Shown: positions 12,027 through 24,998 of the stretch, in pieces | Layout: each line of letters begins with the position of its first letter | Numbering within the stretch: the stretch's first letter is position 1 | Source of the DNA: Tyto alba | Lineage: Eukaryota > Chordata > Aves > Strigiformes > Tytonidae | Assembly (NCBI RefSeq): GCF_018691265.1 | Contig: NW_024881327.1 | Span: 23,801,936 to 23,865,935, forward strand | Reading direction: 5' to 3' | Length of the DNA stretch: 64,000 nucleotides | Program-made: the position numbers and the translations under genes | Notes under the pieces: model-generated | Databases searched by the model: none | Told to the model about the DNA's origin: nothing | What the model saw: the letters and a program-made list of their open reading frames with translations, nothing else

Positions 12027-15000
12027 TCGTATAATTATTAAGTAAAGGGAACAAAGAGGTAACTGAAATCTCACTTAGATTCTGGTGTTCATAATTTTCC
12101 ATCTTGCAGCCTGTCTTGTGTACACTAAATACCTCACTTGGTAGGGAATATCCAGAGTTGAGTTACTCCTCAACAGAGACCGAGTCAGGAGTTAAGGATG
12201 ATGGCCCAGTAGGCTCAATAGCAAGCAACACAGTCCTTAATTACTTAAGAAAAGCACAGCAAGTCCCACAGAAGTAATTGGAGTTAACCACAGCTCTGGG
12301 AATGCTGGAAAAGCCTGTATCAAGAAGGCAGGTCTGAGGTCAAGCCAGGAAGTCAAATCAGCATGCCAAGAAGAGGTGAGACAGGGATTAACAATGTGGA
12401 AAGCTAGGCACATACACACCTAGAGGGCAGCAAATAAGAAAGAAAAGTCAGGGCAGGAGTTTAGGTGCACCACCCAAGCCAGTGAGGAGAGAGTGTGTGG
12501 GTAGAGGCTCCCACAGCTCCTTTGCATATGTTAGCTATTGCCACAAGTGCCTGCTGCAGGGCTGCGTCATGTCAGAGATGACCCTCAGGACAAATGCCTT
12601 GGTCCCCTGGGGGCAAGAGCAGAGATGGTACTGTCTGCACTCAGAAGGCTTCTCAGGGAGGGCTGCAGGCTGAATGCACTTCTCTTTCCATAAACTTTTC
12701 CCTGATTGTGATATGACTGACTCTATAGGATCATTTATTTCTGAATACTTGTCTCTCTAAGTTACTCCTATGTAGTGTCCTTGAGCTTGCAGTTTAACTT
12801 CCAATTCTCAATACTATAATTCTTTTTTTATGTTCTGCAAGTTTGTCTTCTGTTCTTTGATTCTGTTATTGTCTGTAATTGGCTGTTTTTGCATGACATT
12901 TGTATCAATAAGTACAAATGTTTCTGTAAAATAAAATTGATTTCCAGGAAATGGGAGTTCTGTTTACTCAACACTCCCAAACTTACACCTTCAAAAATCA
13001 TGTTCTCCTAAACATAATAACATATGGAAATCCTTTTTTATTGCATTTTAAACACTTGGGATTTAGATTTACAAGGTCTCTGCAGTGAGATCTTTGCAAC
13101 CATCAATAGAAGTTGATAGAACGTGTTTTCTTTTTTTTTTAAGTGCCTGCTAAAAGTATTATAAAATCATTGAAATCCACAGTTTAGGGCTCTATGAAAA
13201 GATACAGCAACTGCATCAAAACTTCTCTGCAGTGCTGTCATGGGAGTTTCATACAAAAAATGTTAATAACTTCACAATACTTTCTCTAGGTAACTTTGAA
13301 GTGAAATATTCCAGCAATGTGTGATAGCAAAGGATTAACCATATACCGCAGGAGCCATTTTTCCTTTTTAGGCCTGATTCAGCAGATAAGCGTCCCTTCA
13401 TTTTTCGTCTTCTAGCATCTTCGAGAAATCTCACCTTGATCATGAAAACAGTATCTTAGATTTACAGTATAGTTTCTCCTTTAATGGCAGCACAGCAGTC
13501 TTTTCATTCTTTTCTATATGAGTTTCTGAAATATACACTTCAGACATATTTCAGAGGGGCTGCAAAATATATTCAGGCTACTATTTGCCATTTCTTAGAG
13601 ACAGCAAGTTTTATTCCACTCTTATCTAACAAGCCAATTTTGAAACGATGATATAATAGTTCAGAAAATGTAGATTTTGAGATGTGAGCTGGGTTCATAA
13701 TACATATATTATTTAACTTAAGGTAGAATATTATGACCATGAGACAATAAAGTTATCTTTATTTCCTGAGTTGCAGAACACTCTTGACTTCTGTCAATGT
13801 AACAGCAGCATGATAGGACTTGTTTATGATCAGTGACTGTATCATATTTGCTCAGGTTCTAGGTAAAAAATTAAAATCCTCCCAGCTGCAGCCCTGCACG
13901 CTCAGCCTGAGATCTCAGACATGATATATCCTTTCAGGCTGTCATATATTCACCAGCAAAAAAAGCGTCTACAAGGCCAAAGTCTCTCTTTGTACACACT
14001 ATTCTCTCCATTAGGTTTCACAGGTGTAATTGAAGCTAGAATTTGACACCAGTAATGGAATTTAGTTAACACTTCTGTTGAAGATGTATGAGATGGAAAA
14101 CTCTCCCTAGCACATTATTCAGCTATTTATCTCAGCCCCATGGCTGTTTTGGCTCTCTAGTATTACCAGGTGTAGAGAGTAATAACAGTTTATTTTTTCC
14201 CTTGAAGCAATCTGATGGAAATCTGAAACTCTGTGAATAGCAAGTCTTGGGACAAGATGTTATTGTTACACAAGTGCTTTACCAGTTAAATGGATGAAAA
14301 CCATGTGACTGAGACTATTCAAAGTGTCCAAATTCTATGAATTACAGTGTCCAGCTTTACATAATACTAGCAGCAGACAACAATTATACAATAATTTTGG
14401 AGTGTAAAACAGTATGTAGTACATGGCAAGCAAACCAGCATTTTGCTGTTTAAAGCTTGTCCCCATGGATATACATGGAATTCATATTATGACTGATAAT
14501 GAATTTATAGCTAAACATCTATTTCTCTTCTTCACCCCTGTGAAGATATTCCAACTATAGTAAGAGTAACTAATTTTGAATTTGTTTAATCTCTTTTCTG
14601 ACATGTTACCTGATAAGATTACAGTAACAGAGGTAGTTATTAGCGTGTTTCATCAGACAAGAAACGAGACGTACAAGAAACGTGTATGTTAGGAAAAAGA
14701 GGTGCCTACAGGCTGGGTCACAGACTTAGATTTACAAAAATCAGTTCCAACACATCCTATTTCCAGTACTTGTATCCCTAAATGGATTTAGTAGAAATGT
14801 TTAGACTCATGGTTATATTCACCTGGATCCTACTGGAATTGCTACCAGTCCATCAGTGCTGCCACCGGATGAAATGGTGCAGTCCCTAGGTGTGAGCAGA
14901 CAGTCCCAGGGATGTGTGCACTATATTAGCTGAGTGCCGAGCCTGGGGTAGCTGAGGCCACAAGTACTTGCAAGACTGTTAAAAAGCTGTTCTGACCCCC

Positions 15001-15827
15001 CCCTTTGGCTTTTGTTATGCTGCTCCTATATCAGGTTCCTCTAGTGTCTGTCTGTGTGTGATTCAGTTTTGGATATTCACCCTCCCCATACACATACTCT
15101 CATTTACCTGCTTAGTGTTCGCAATTTAAGGTATTTTTTTTTTTTGCCCATGACACTGTGTCTGGTGCAAATGTAAAATTAACGAAACATTTCAAAAGCA
15201 GATGGTTGTCAAATGCCAGAATCAGTAAGGTCTTCAAAATTTGGAAGATTTCACAGGGTTTTCACCGTTTACATTACTCTTTGGAAAACAACCTGTAGAG
15301 ACTGCTGACCCACCTTCAGGAATCATAGAAGAAACAAGGGACCACACATCAGAATGTTGTACAGCCCATATTAGGACAGAAGAAAATACAAAATATTTTT
15401 ATATCCTTTCACTGGAAAAAAATCTACAGCTAGCAGCAGTACTCAGAGCAATTCTTTAATAAGATTACCCTGTTATTGATACAGAAATGGGCAATTGGGT
15501 ATTGTTGATTTCCCTTTGAAAAAATGAATAATTGGTACAAAGTCTTTTGAAGTTATAGGTACATAGGGAAATTTAGCAAAGAAATTTTCTAGTGAGAGAA
15601 TGGTGAAGCATTCAGGTTTATCATGTTACTATCCTGAAACAGTGTTAGGCATTGAAGACACATGGTAAGTGGCTTGTTTCTGAAGAAGCTGGAACTTCAG
15701 AAGTCTGATGAAAAGACCAGAAATACCATTTTGGGACTACTAAGCTCTTGGGCAGCATGGACAATTTAGATAGCTGATTAAAAGCTTTTGGATGTGATTA
15801 CTTCTATAGCAGAAAAAACTGAACCTG
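12027..15827. other. Mostly unique DNA, with an unassigned GC-richer part at 12130-12680
   Basis: The first part (12130-12680) is richer in G+C and contains loosely repeated motifs of the type GTCAAGCCAGGAAGTCAAAT (near 12339). It could be an old LTR or other repeat, but I do not recognise a family and see no clear ends. The rest is AT-rich with no gene. The 72-codon frame at 15241-15459 and the 64-codon frame at 13249-13443 have no recognisable content. Confidence 0.4.
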
Positions 15828-15883
15828 TGTCATGGTTTAACCCCAGCCAGCAACTAAGCACCACACAGCCACTTGTTCACTCC

Positions 15884-16671
15884 TGTCGCAGATGGAGTGA
15901 TGTATCTCACTCACAAGAGAGAAGCAACAACATATTTTATTGATATAAAACAGTGAGTTAATGAAGTTTGATAGTAAATGTGACAGTGGTTTAGCAAGAT
16001 TTGATGACAAGGTACACGGTACATCTGATATTTACTGCATAGAAAACAGGGTGAGACAAAGCTGTCAGGGAGACCCTCCCATTGAGTCATGAGGTTCAGA
16101 AAAGACCCCCTTGCATTCTAAACTCCTTCTCAGAGAAGAGTTTAGGTGTGGCTGGATCCAGACTTAGTCCTGGACTTGGTCAACAGTTTATGTCTAAAGA
16201 ATTATGTATACTCAATCAATCCTTTATAACACTTAGCTAAGATTTCAAAGTTTCAATGCTCTTATTCTCAATTCACTCACCGAGTATCTGATGCGATAAG
16301 GATTCTCCCAACCTTGAGGAGTAACCTTGAGAGGCATCCCTACTCAAGGGGAGATTCTGGTGTGCAGCCTGATGGTGTGCAGGAGACTTCAACGGACCCT
16401 GGGCTGTCCACTATTTATAGAGTAAGTTAGTTGACATCTAGTCATATTTACATATAAACTAGAGGTGTTAGTTTCTTCCAAATTTGTCTTGAGTTGGACA
16501 TTGACCAACACTGGTTAGGTGGGCATGTTGCTCAAATTAGCCCTTGGCTATTGTGTTGTTATCTGTCTCCCATGAATCCATATGACCAGATGCATCCATT
16601 ACAGCCACCACTGGGCAGAGTTGTGGGAAATAAAGGTCAGGTTGGGGTGAGGGTGGGGGAGAATCATCACA
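15884..16671 (-). mobile_element. Second ERV LTR nested in the previous one, minus strand
   Basis: This 788-bp block begins TGTCGCAGATGG and ends GAATCATCACA on the + strand, so on the minus strand it is also TG...CA. It sits exactly where the surrounding LTR family would otherwise be continuous. The flanks ACTCC (15879-15883) and ACTCA (16672-16676) look like a 5-bp target-site duplication with one later mismatch. On the minus strand it has a TATA box (16414-16422 on +) and AATAAA (near 15931). It is an LTR of a different family and must be younger than its host. Confidence 0.8.
16411..16424 (-). promoter_or_regulatory. TATA box of the nested LTR
   Basis: On the minus strand the sequence reads CTCTATAAATAG, a good TATA box inside the 788-bp LTR, followed downstream by AATAAAATA near 15931. 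The order fits U3 then R on the minus strand, which fixes the orientation of the element. Confidence 0.6.
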
Positions 16672-17218
16672 ACTCACATCCACACTCCACAATGAGATGG
16701 GGGAGAGAACTAGAAAAGTGAGAAAATTTGTGGGTTGAGATAAAGACAGTTTAATAGGTAAAGCAAAAGTCACATGCACAAGCAAAACAAAACAAGGGAT
16801 TCATTCCCCGCTTCCCATGGGCAGGCAGGTGCTCAGCCATCTCCAGGACAGCCGGGCTCCATCACACGTAATGGTCATTTGGGAAGACAAACACCATCAC
16901 TCCAAACATCCCCAGCTTCCTTCTTCCCCCAACTTCATATGCTGAGCATGACTTCATATGTTATGGAATATCCCTTTGGTCAGCTGGGGTCAGCTGTCCC
17001 AGCTATGTCCCCTCCCAACTTCTTGTGCACCCCCAGCCCATTCGCTGGTGGGGTGGGGTGAGGAACAGCAAAGGCCTTGGCTCTATGTAAGCGCTGCTTA
17101 GCAAGCACAAAAAAATCTCTGCATCATTAACACTGTTTCCAGCACAAATCCAATACCTAGACCTATATTACTTACTATGAAGAAAATTAACTCTATCCCA
17201 GCCAAAACCAGCATGACA

Positions 17219-17837
17219 TGGAAGGGTTTTTCAAATGACTTAGGCTTGAACAGTTATGGAATATAGTAAAAGGCAAATTATGGGAGATGCTACAGTTAGT
17301 CATTACAGCATTATACAGAGAATGCTGCAGCCTAATTACATTAGTTCCGGAACCTTACCAGCATATCTGATTTCTGTATCGATTTTTGGAAGCTAAATGT
17401 AATATCTGGTTCAGATGTACATCCAATACCTCAGATTAATGAAATGCTATTGGGCTTGGGTAATGGCCAATATGTAACTAAACCTGACTTACCAAGTGAT
17501 ATTTGCAGATCGTCTTGGCTTCCCAGATTCCAGAAGCCAACTGTCCTTTCTATATCCTATGAGACATGCTAGTTTTAGCAGTCCATTTAACTTATATTGA
17601 GCTTCAGCAGCATTTCCAAGACTGATGGAGAGAATAATTTATTTTAACAAGACATGCACACCTTGATGCAGTGACCTATATCACTCACTTATCTATGTAT
17701 AGGTTAGACACTCACAAAAAGTAAAGATGGCCCTGGAACCTTTCTGGATGCTCATGTTTCCATGATAACCTGGCTAGATGACAAAATGGGTGTGCTGAGA
17801 TGAAATATAAGGTTTAATTTTAATAAGAGAAAGAATA
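17219..17837. other. Unique spacer between two LTRs of one superfamily
   Basis: This 0.6-kb AT-rich segment holds no feature that I can support. It separates a minus-strand LTR from a plus-strand relative and shows no retroviral coding remnants, so the two are not the ends of one provirus (they are also in opposite orientation). Confidence 0.5.
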
Positions 17838-18371
17838 TGACTGCGTACTGGATTTGGCTGGGAATGAGTAAATTTTCCTTATAGAAGCCTCTGTGGTGCT
17901 GTATTTTGGATTTGTGGCTGAAACGGTATTAACAAACCAGTGTTCCTAAACAATGTTTGCACAGCCTCACAGCTTTCCATGTTTCCCACTCTATCCCCCA
18001 TAATCAGTAGGCTGAGGGTAGGCAAGGAATTTCAAAGGGACACAACCAGGACACACCCAGATTGACCAAAGGGATATATAACACCATGTTCATCAATAAA
18101 ATCTGGGGAGAGGGTATTCTGGGGGAGGTAGCTGTTGCTTGGAGGCTGGCTGGGCATCAGTCTGCTTGTGGGAGATGGTGAGGCAATGCTTTTGTATCAC
18201 TTGTTTTGTGTATTTTTTTTTTTATCTCTTTCCTTCACTTATTGAGCTGTCTTTATTTCAACCCACAAGTTTTCTCATGTTTGCTCTTGCTATTCTCTCC
18301 TCTGTCCTGTTGCAGAGAGGAGAGTGAGCGAGCTGCTGTGTTCACAGCTACTGGCTAGGGTACCTGTCACA
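17838..18371 (+). mobile_element. Degenerate ERV LTR, plus strand, related to the one at 15.8 kb
   Basis: It starts with a degraded version of the family's 5' end (GGATTTGGCTGGGAATGAGT near 17850). The middle has the ACCAAAGGGATATATAAC block with a TATA box near 18075. The 3' part keeps GTCTTTATTTCAACCCACAA near 18251, GAGAGTGAGCGAGCTGCTGT near 18321, and ends CCTGTCACA. Many indels make it older-looking than the copy at 15.8 kb. AATAAA occurs at 18095-18100. No internal retroviral sequence follows. The exact ends are approximate and no target-site duplication is evident. Confidence 0.7.
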
Positions 18372-21300
18372 GACTGGTGAAGAAAGGGCTTCTGTGGAGT
18401 GTCCCATTCTTACCAGTATGGTAAAGATAAGACTTATTTTGGCTTTGTCTGAATACTGACAAGTTACAGATGGCTTTTCACCTTAATAGGTTTGTGATAG
18501 AACAATGCATTCTGTAAGGCATAGTCATAAGCAACTTGTGTGAGTGAAGTGGATGAGACAAAATGCATCTTTTGCAATATCTCATCTTGTATGTGAAGAC
18601 TTTAACTTGAGCTTATTTCTTTCTCTTCCATGGAAGAACAGTTAGATGGTGGTAGAAAATGATTGTCTGTTTACCCAGATGACAATTAAGATCTTAAACA
18701 TCACCTTCTTGAAGTCTGTTCTTTCATGTGACTGATGTTTACCCATTAAAATATTTGCAGTTTATACATGAGTGAAATCCCATACTGACTGTGACCCTAG
18801 CATAGAGACACTGATTCAGTCTCACATTACAACATTAATTGGGACCTCATATATAATTGAGACTGTTTCTTAATGTACAATATTCAGTAAATGAACATAT
18901 GCAGGACATCCTGGTTTACAGATTATACAGGGAAGAAATGTAACCTTTCCTTCTGCCTCATGGTCCTCAATCATCCGATTACATCTCCTGCAGTCCCAAG
19001 ACACTAGCCCATGTCTGCCCCAGCCTATGACTGCCTGCTTGAGTATTTTTAAGATGAAGCTTTTGGAAAAACTGGATGCTCCAGTCGAGAAAACAAGCAA
19101 ACAATCAAGCAAACAAACAAACAAAACCAAAAAACGAAACCACCCAAACCATCCTGTGGCTGAAGATAAGTTCTTAGATGTGAATATTACTTCTATACAA
19201 TAGTCATGTCAGAAAAGGTAGAAACAATCAAATGCAAATCAGTCAGTAACAATATGTGACATAGCACAGCAGCATGTGGATTTTACCAGGTCAGGACTAG
19301 ACGTAGTTTAGATGCGTGAGTCTACAGTAACATGGAAAATTAGTTCATGTGTTCTTTTAAACAAAACAACAGTTGTATAATTGCATTAGTGCAGGGCCAA
19401 GCCACAGCTAACACTGGTTTCATAAGCCCAAAATGAGGTTGCATGTGATTGTAGCATCTCTGAGATCATGCAGATTCTTACACTTATCTCTGCCAGACTT
19501 TGCAATGGATGTTGAGCCTCCCTCAAACTTTTGAACATAGTCAATTTGTTCAGGGTTGACTCAGCTCAATGCTGCACTTAAGAAATCCTTTTCTTTTTCT
19601 AACTATCTGCAGTTTCATTAACAGTGACTGCTGCTCTTTTCACATGCATAAATGCATGGATTTTTTTTTTTTTTAGAATAGCTCAGAACTAAAGAGGCGA
19701 CAAAAATATGAATACTGAGTTCTGTTATGGGCAATCTCTTGGGATCACACATAAATTGCACTGAGTTGGAGTATGCAAAGGAAAGAATCTGTACACAGCA
19801 GACTAGAAAACAGGATGAAGGGAGGCAGATTTTAAAGTTGGCCTCAGCTCCTCCATTACATTCTCCGCTTGAACTGAAAGCAGTCCTATTTAATATAGCT
19901 TACCAACATACACGCATGGTGACCACAGAATAGGCACTGCACTCAAAATCCATTTCTTTGTCTCCCCTGCAGGAACTTGTTTATGGGACTACAGCCCCAC
20001 ATATATATGTGACCTATCAAATACCTTTCTTTTTTTAATTTATGCGTATAAACTCTGGTGCAAATCATTGCTTTTGCTATGGAACCAATGTTTAGACATT
20101 AAAGTAGGTAAAATCTTACACATGGTCATGAGAAGTTAAATGAGCTCTAAGAAACCTGAAGCCGTTTAGTTCCTGAATAACTAAAGGCAGAGAACAGAGT
20201 GAATGGATATTCCCTACTGGAGATACAACAGAGAGATGATGATTGACACAAATCTGGGTCTGCCTCAAACTTCTAGAATTAAAACAATCATTCACGGCTA
20301 TTACTTTATCCACAAGTTACTTAGGGAAATAACATATGCATTTATTCTTACCTCCTTGAAAAATAACAACTTTGGTATTGACTCTTGTATGAACAAGATC
20401 AGGCCATTATTGTAATATTACCATTAGAGTTTCACAGGTTTTTTTCTGTAAGGATAAATAGCATTCTTTTGAGTTGGGTGTTCCTATGAGATGCCTCTTT
20501 TGTTTTCCCTGCCCCAACATTTTCTACTCCTTTTTCTTTTTTATGATTTCTTTTTACTCCATCATGATGATGAAATATGCACATTTAATCATGATCTACG
20601 TGTCCTTGAGCACACTATCTTAGCCTTTTTTTTGGTAAAAAATACACATTTTTTTTAAGTCCAAAGATAATGGAAATTAAGACGTTTCAAAAGGTCTTTG
20701 GTCAGATGCTTAATGGTTGCACATATGGTAGGCATAATAGATTACGTTCAATGTGACTGTGAGAAGTAAATAAACTCTAAACAATTTCACATAATTTCAT
20801 TCCTGAAAGAAACCTTGACCTTGATATCCCTTGTTATGTATATAAATAAAAATAAATGAAGATGTTTTGTGCTGAGCTGAGTAGCGGGTTCTAGAATAAC
20901 AATGAAGCTCTACATTGAATCGAGGTGTTCCATAAACCTTTAATTTCCTTGAAAAAACAGTAATTTATTTCATGGTAATATCCTTTTTGCTGAACAAGTG
21001 GTTGCATTTTCTCAGTGGTAAAGTAAACCAGCTGGAGATTTAATGTAAGGAGTAACTCAGCACTGCAAAAAAACGTGTATGCAAAGAGATTTGCAGTTTA
21101 ATTCAGAGGTCAAAAGGCGTATTGCTCCTAAATGATATTGGAGAAATAGCTTGGAATAATGCCCCTTCCTTAATTCTGAGCAGTAATGAATGGACAAATT
21201 AAAATGTCAGTATACTGAATTGAAAACTGTTTTATGATAAGACAGTTGAGCCAAAACCCAACTTTCCAGATATCTGGATACATGATAGTACCTTTATATT

Positions 21301-24300
21301 TCTCGATGGGAAGACTACATATTGTTGAGGCAGTGTTGGAATTCAGTGCTCAGTTTTACATCATAATGGTACTTAAAAACTAAAAAATCCTAAATTGGGG
21401 TAGATATGGCACTCTAATTCAGAGAGCAAAAGCTATTCCTGTTAGGAAGAATTAGGTTTACCTGTTACAGGCACTGATTACTCAGTAAAATTCTGTGAAT
21501 AACTTCATATCAGCTTATACAACTGACAGAAGAATATTTTATTTGAGACCGAAGGAAATAGATAACTATGATTTTTAAAAAAATAGCTTTCTCCATGGCA
21601 CAAGATGATGATGAAACAAATAATGGTATTTCACTAATCCTGCTGCAAGCCTATAAATTTTGGAGGTATGTATGCTGAGCAGATTCCGTTGTTTAGCTAT
21701 GAGTTCAATAAGCTCTTTACTTAATAACAGTTGATTTGGAATGCAAGTACATTTGGAGTATAAAATCCAAGAGTGATGGCTCAGTCAATATTTTCATTGG
21801 CTAAAAAGATTACCAGCTGATTCATAGCCTTATCTTCTACTTCTCAGGATAAACCTGTTGTTCTCAGAAGAGTGCCTGAATATTCAGATAGTGGGATAAA
21901 AATACTGTTATCAGATGACGATTTTTTGTATTGCTAAGCTTTCTTAAGTGCTATGTTGTACTAAACTTGAGCAGTTGAAACTCTCACACTCTTTCACCAC
22001 TACAAATACTCATCTTTAGACTGGCTGTATCAATTCAAATTCAAATAATGAAAGATGAAATTTGGTTCATTTTTTCTCTGCAAATATGGGTGTTCCTTTA
22101 GGACTTCTTTGTCTCAGTTCTCTCAGCAGTTTATAGGCATCTGAAAGCTCTTAAATTTGCTTTTAAAATTTCTAGTCCTACTGGTATCTATCTTCAAACT
22201 GTTTACTTTAAAGAGATCACACTGACTTCATTTGGACTCATAGACTTCAACATTAATTCTTTAGCACTTCTGCACAGAAATGGCGACACTTCAAAGCCCA
22301 GCTTTTAGGAATCCCCACTTTATCACACTTCATTCAGTATATTTTAAAATATTTTCCCTAGGTAACCTAGTGATTTAAAGTGAAAAGTCTCCCTTTCAAT
22401 CTCACAGCTTGCAGCACGAATGAATATACATATGATCACATCAATAAACAGAGATAATCTGATGCACTTTCCTGTATCTGGACTCAGAAGGCAAATATGC
22501 AGATGGCAATAGGAGCAGCTACACAGCTACAACATAAGGTGAAATTCAGAAAGTAAGGAATGGAAAAACATTTAATCTCTGACGTCCCAATAACTGCCTG
22601 TCAATTCTTTACTTAGGATAGTGTCAGCTTCCTAATAGGTAGATGCACTCTCCTCTTAGCAAAACACTATTCATTACATCTCAGTCCCACAATTGTCTCG
22701 AATTGTCTAGGAAAAAATACGTCTATAAGTATATGCATCATGTACTTACACTGTTTAGGATTAACTAAAATCAGGAGAAATGTTTGCCATTTATTTAAAG
22801 AAAAATATCTCTTCTGCAATGTGGGATTCTTGTAGGAATTTTCTAACCTCTGAACCTCCATGCGTCACTTCTTTGCTTTTTCTTTTATTTTTGCATACAG
22901 GATTAGACATGTTTTTCTACTGCATAGAATTTGCAAAACAGAGTTATTTATTAGTCCTAAATGTATTTAATAGAGGTGCGCTAGTTACAAATTCAATTTA
23001 TCATTTCCAAGGCAGAGGAATATTTGGGTCTGCAGAGCCTCAAGAAGGTCTGGCTGTTTGCAGGTAGATATATCAAGAATCAACCAATCAAAAGTTATAC
23101 AAATCAAGACTAGAAATAAAACACGTATTTTAGCAGTAAGAATAATCAATCTATTAAATGTTTTATCTATAGAGGATGAGTATCCTCAGCTCCATGGAGA
23201 ATTTAAGTCAACACAATTAGCTTTTCTAAACTGTAAGTGTTAGCTCATTCAGATGATGGTTTTGAGATAACAAATGACTCCTTGAAATTCTATGGTCTTT
23301 GATAACTGAGGATGAATGTTCTTAATGACACTCTCTAACTATAAAATATATGGGTGAATTTAGAAAATTACATTTCTCTAGAAAATACATTGATTTCTTC
23401 TATTTTATATGGAACTGATCTTCATAAGAGCATAATGGTCCTTGCCTGAGACTTTTAGTTCAGTATTTTTTATGTGCTTTGGAGGACAATGACCAATATA
23501 GAAATAGCTGGAGGGCCACCTATCTTCTGTTGTGACTGGATCCTTGCAGGCTTTTTTGCTCTCACATGACACCAACTGACAGACAGCTCCTACTCTTTCT
23601 TTCCTTGCACATGTGAATATTTCTGTTGGCATATTTGCCAATTTGCTGGCAGAGTAAAAGAGAATAGCATGCATATAAGACCAGTAAGGTGAACATAAAT
23701 AATTTCTGCTGATGATAGTGGTTGAATTGACTGTACTACAGTTTGGAATTAACAAAATTCCTTAGATACTATTTTATGGAAACTGCTGGCAATTGCTGAC
23801 TTTAACATCAATCCCAGCACCTGCAATTAGGTCAGCTATTTGCAGAGTGCCCCTGGGGAACTGTGACCAGCCAGGTGTTCCAGTGCCTATCTATCACTGC
23901 TACCCACTCCAAACAAAAAAAAAAAAAAAAAGTGTATCTGTGCTATATGCTGCTGTGTCATTTTTCCTCTACCTTTGTCATCTATTCTACATTTTATCAA
24001 GATAGTTTTCTGCCTAGCTAGATGGTAATGTAGCCTTTGATTCAATCCCTCAGCTGATCTATATTTGTGGGAAAGGCAGAAACAACCATGCTGTCAAAAG
24101 CAGAAAGTATCTAAACCGTGTTCGTACACAGTAACCAGCAGACATGCTCCAGTGTTAGGGATGTAAATGTCACCCCAAATGTTCAGGGTACCCATTAAAT
24201 TCCTTCAGTATGTAGGTCAATATAAAATGCATGTGTAAACTGATGGTGTTCTTGTGACAAAATATCCATTGGCGGTAAACTTAATTACTAAGGTGTATTT

Positions 24301-24948
24301 TCTATTAATTAATGTTCATTTTCATTAGATGTCTGTTGTCTACTTAAATATATTTTAATGTAGATTTTTCTTAGGGACAATGTTGCCTCAGGGTAGCAGG
24401 TGAATACCATTCTCTGACATTTAAACAAAGTGACACAGTCTTCTAGGACTCTGCTTCAAATCTACGCATAGCAAAGCACACATCATTTTAGGACCTCCTT
24501 ATTTTCCATTTTCAAAGGCATGATTTTTGATCTTTCTCAAGTTCCTAAGCTCTTATTATGAACCCATTAGATGATGCATGCTGTGGTTTCTAGATGCATG
24601 TGGCTAGATGATTTTCTGGTTTAAAAATACAAAACTTTAAAATGATAAAATAAAGCATTTCTCCAACCACTTTATGCTTTACTTCATAATATTTGATTTG
24701 TAAGATTTTTTTACTTACTTTTCCACGTTTTCTCCTTTCCTTTTCTCTCTGTAATGTAAAATAGTCTGGTCTATCAGTTTGGTTTATTCAGATTACTATT
24801 TTGTATGATGAGTATACATTTTCCAACAGTGTCATGATGGAACTGAGATGAAAATTTAGGAGTTGGCAGTTAATGCTAACACAGTTCAGGAATCTTCAAA
24901 GGTGGGGTTTTAGTTCATGGCCTCCTCTACTTTGATCAGAACAATCTG
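18372..24948. other. Unique AT-rich non-coding DNA
   Basis: About 6.6 kb without a supported gene. It contains a (CAAA)n-like tract at about 19091-19140 and a 17-base A run near 23917. The longest open frame is 116 codons on the minus strand (23405-23755), with no recognisable domain; it is discussed among the rejected items. Confidence 0.5.
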
Positions 24949-24989
24949 TTTATTTATTTATTTATCTATTTATTTATTTATTTATTTTA
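24949..24989. repeat. (TTTA)n microsatellite
   Basis: About ten TTTA units with one TCTA variant lie a few bases before the target-site duplication of the 25-kb LTR. The tract therefore probably pre-dated or grew beside the insertion. It is likely to vary in length between individuals. Confidence 0.95.
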
Positions 24990-24998
24990 AAGAAGGCC

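Larger units (their letters stand above)
15828..17218 (-). mobile_element. Avian ERV LTR, minus strand, interrupted by another LTR
   Basis: The + strand begins TGTCATGGTTTAACCCCAGC and ends CCAGCCAAAACCAGCATGACA-like (last base 17218), the ends of an LTR family very common in neoavian birds. On the minus strand it carries a block with ATTAAACTGTCTTTATCTCA (about 16738-16757) near the poly(A) region and closes with the TTAAACCATGACA end. It is split into 15828-15883 and 16672-17218 by a nested LTR; without that insert it is about 600 bp. I see no convincing target-site duplication and no internal retroviral sequence, so it is a solo LTR or fragment of one. Confidence 0.85.

Noticed and set aside
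11616..12041. 141-codon plus-strand frame
   Set aside because: It is the antisense shadow of CR1 reverse-transcriptase sequence on the minus strand.
15828..18371. One provirus bounded by the two LTRs
   Set aside because: The LTRs are in opposite orientation, differ strongly, and no primer-binding site, gag, pol or env sequence lies between them.
23405..23755. 116-codon open frame on the minus strand with several cysteines
   Set aside because: Composition looks more protein-like than most, but there is no recognisable domain, no acceptor or donor in frame that I trust, and a frame of this length is expected by chance at least once here.
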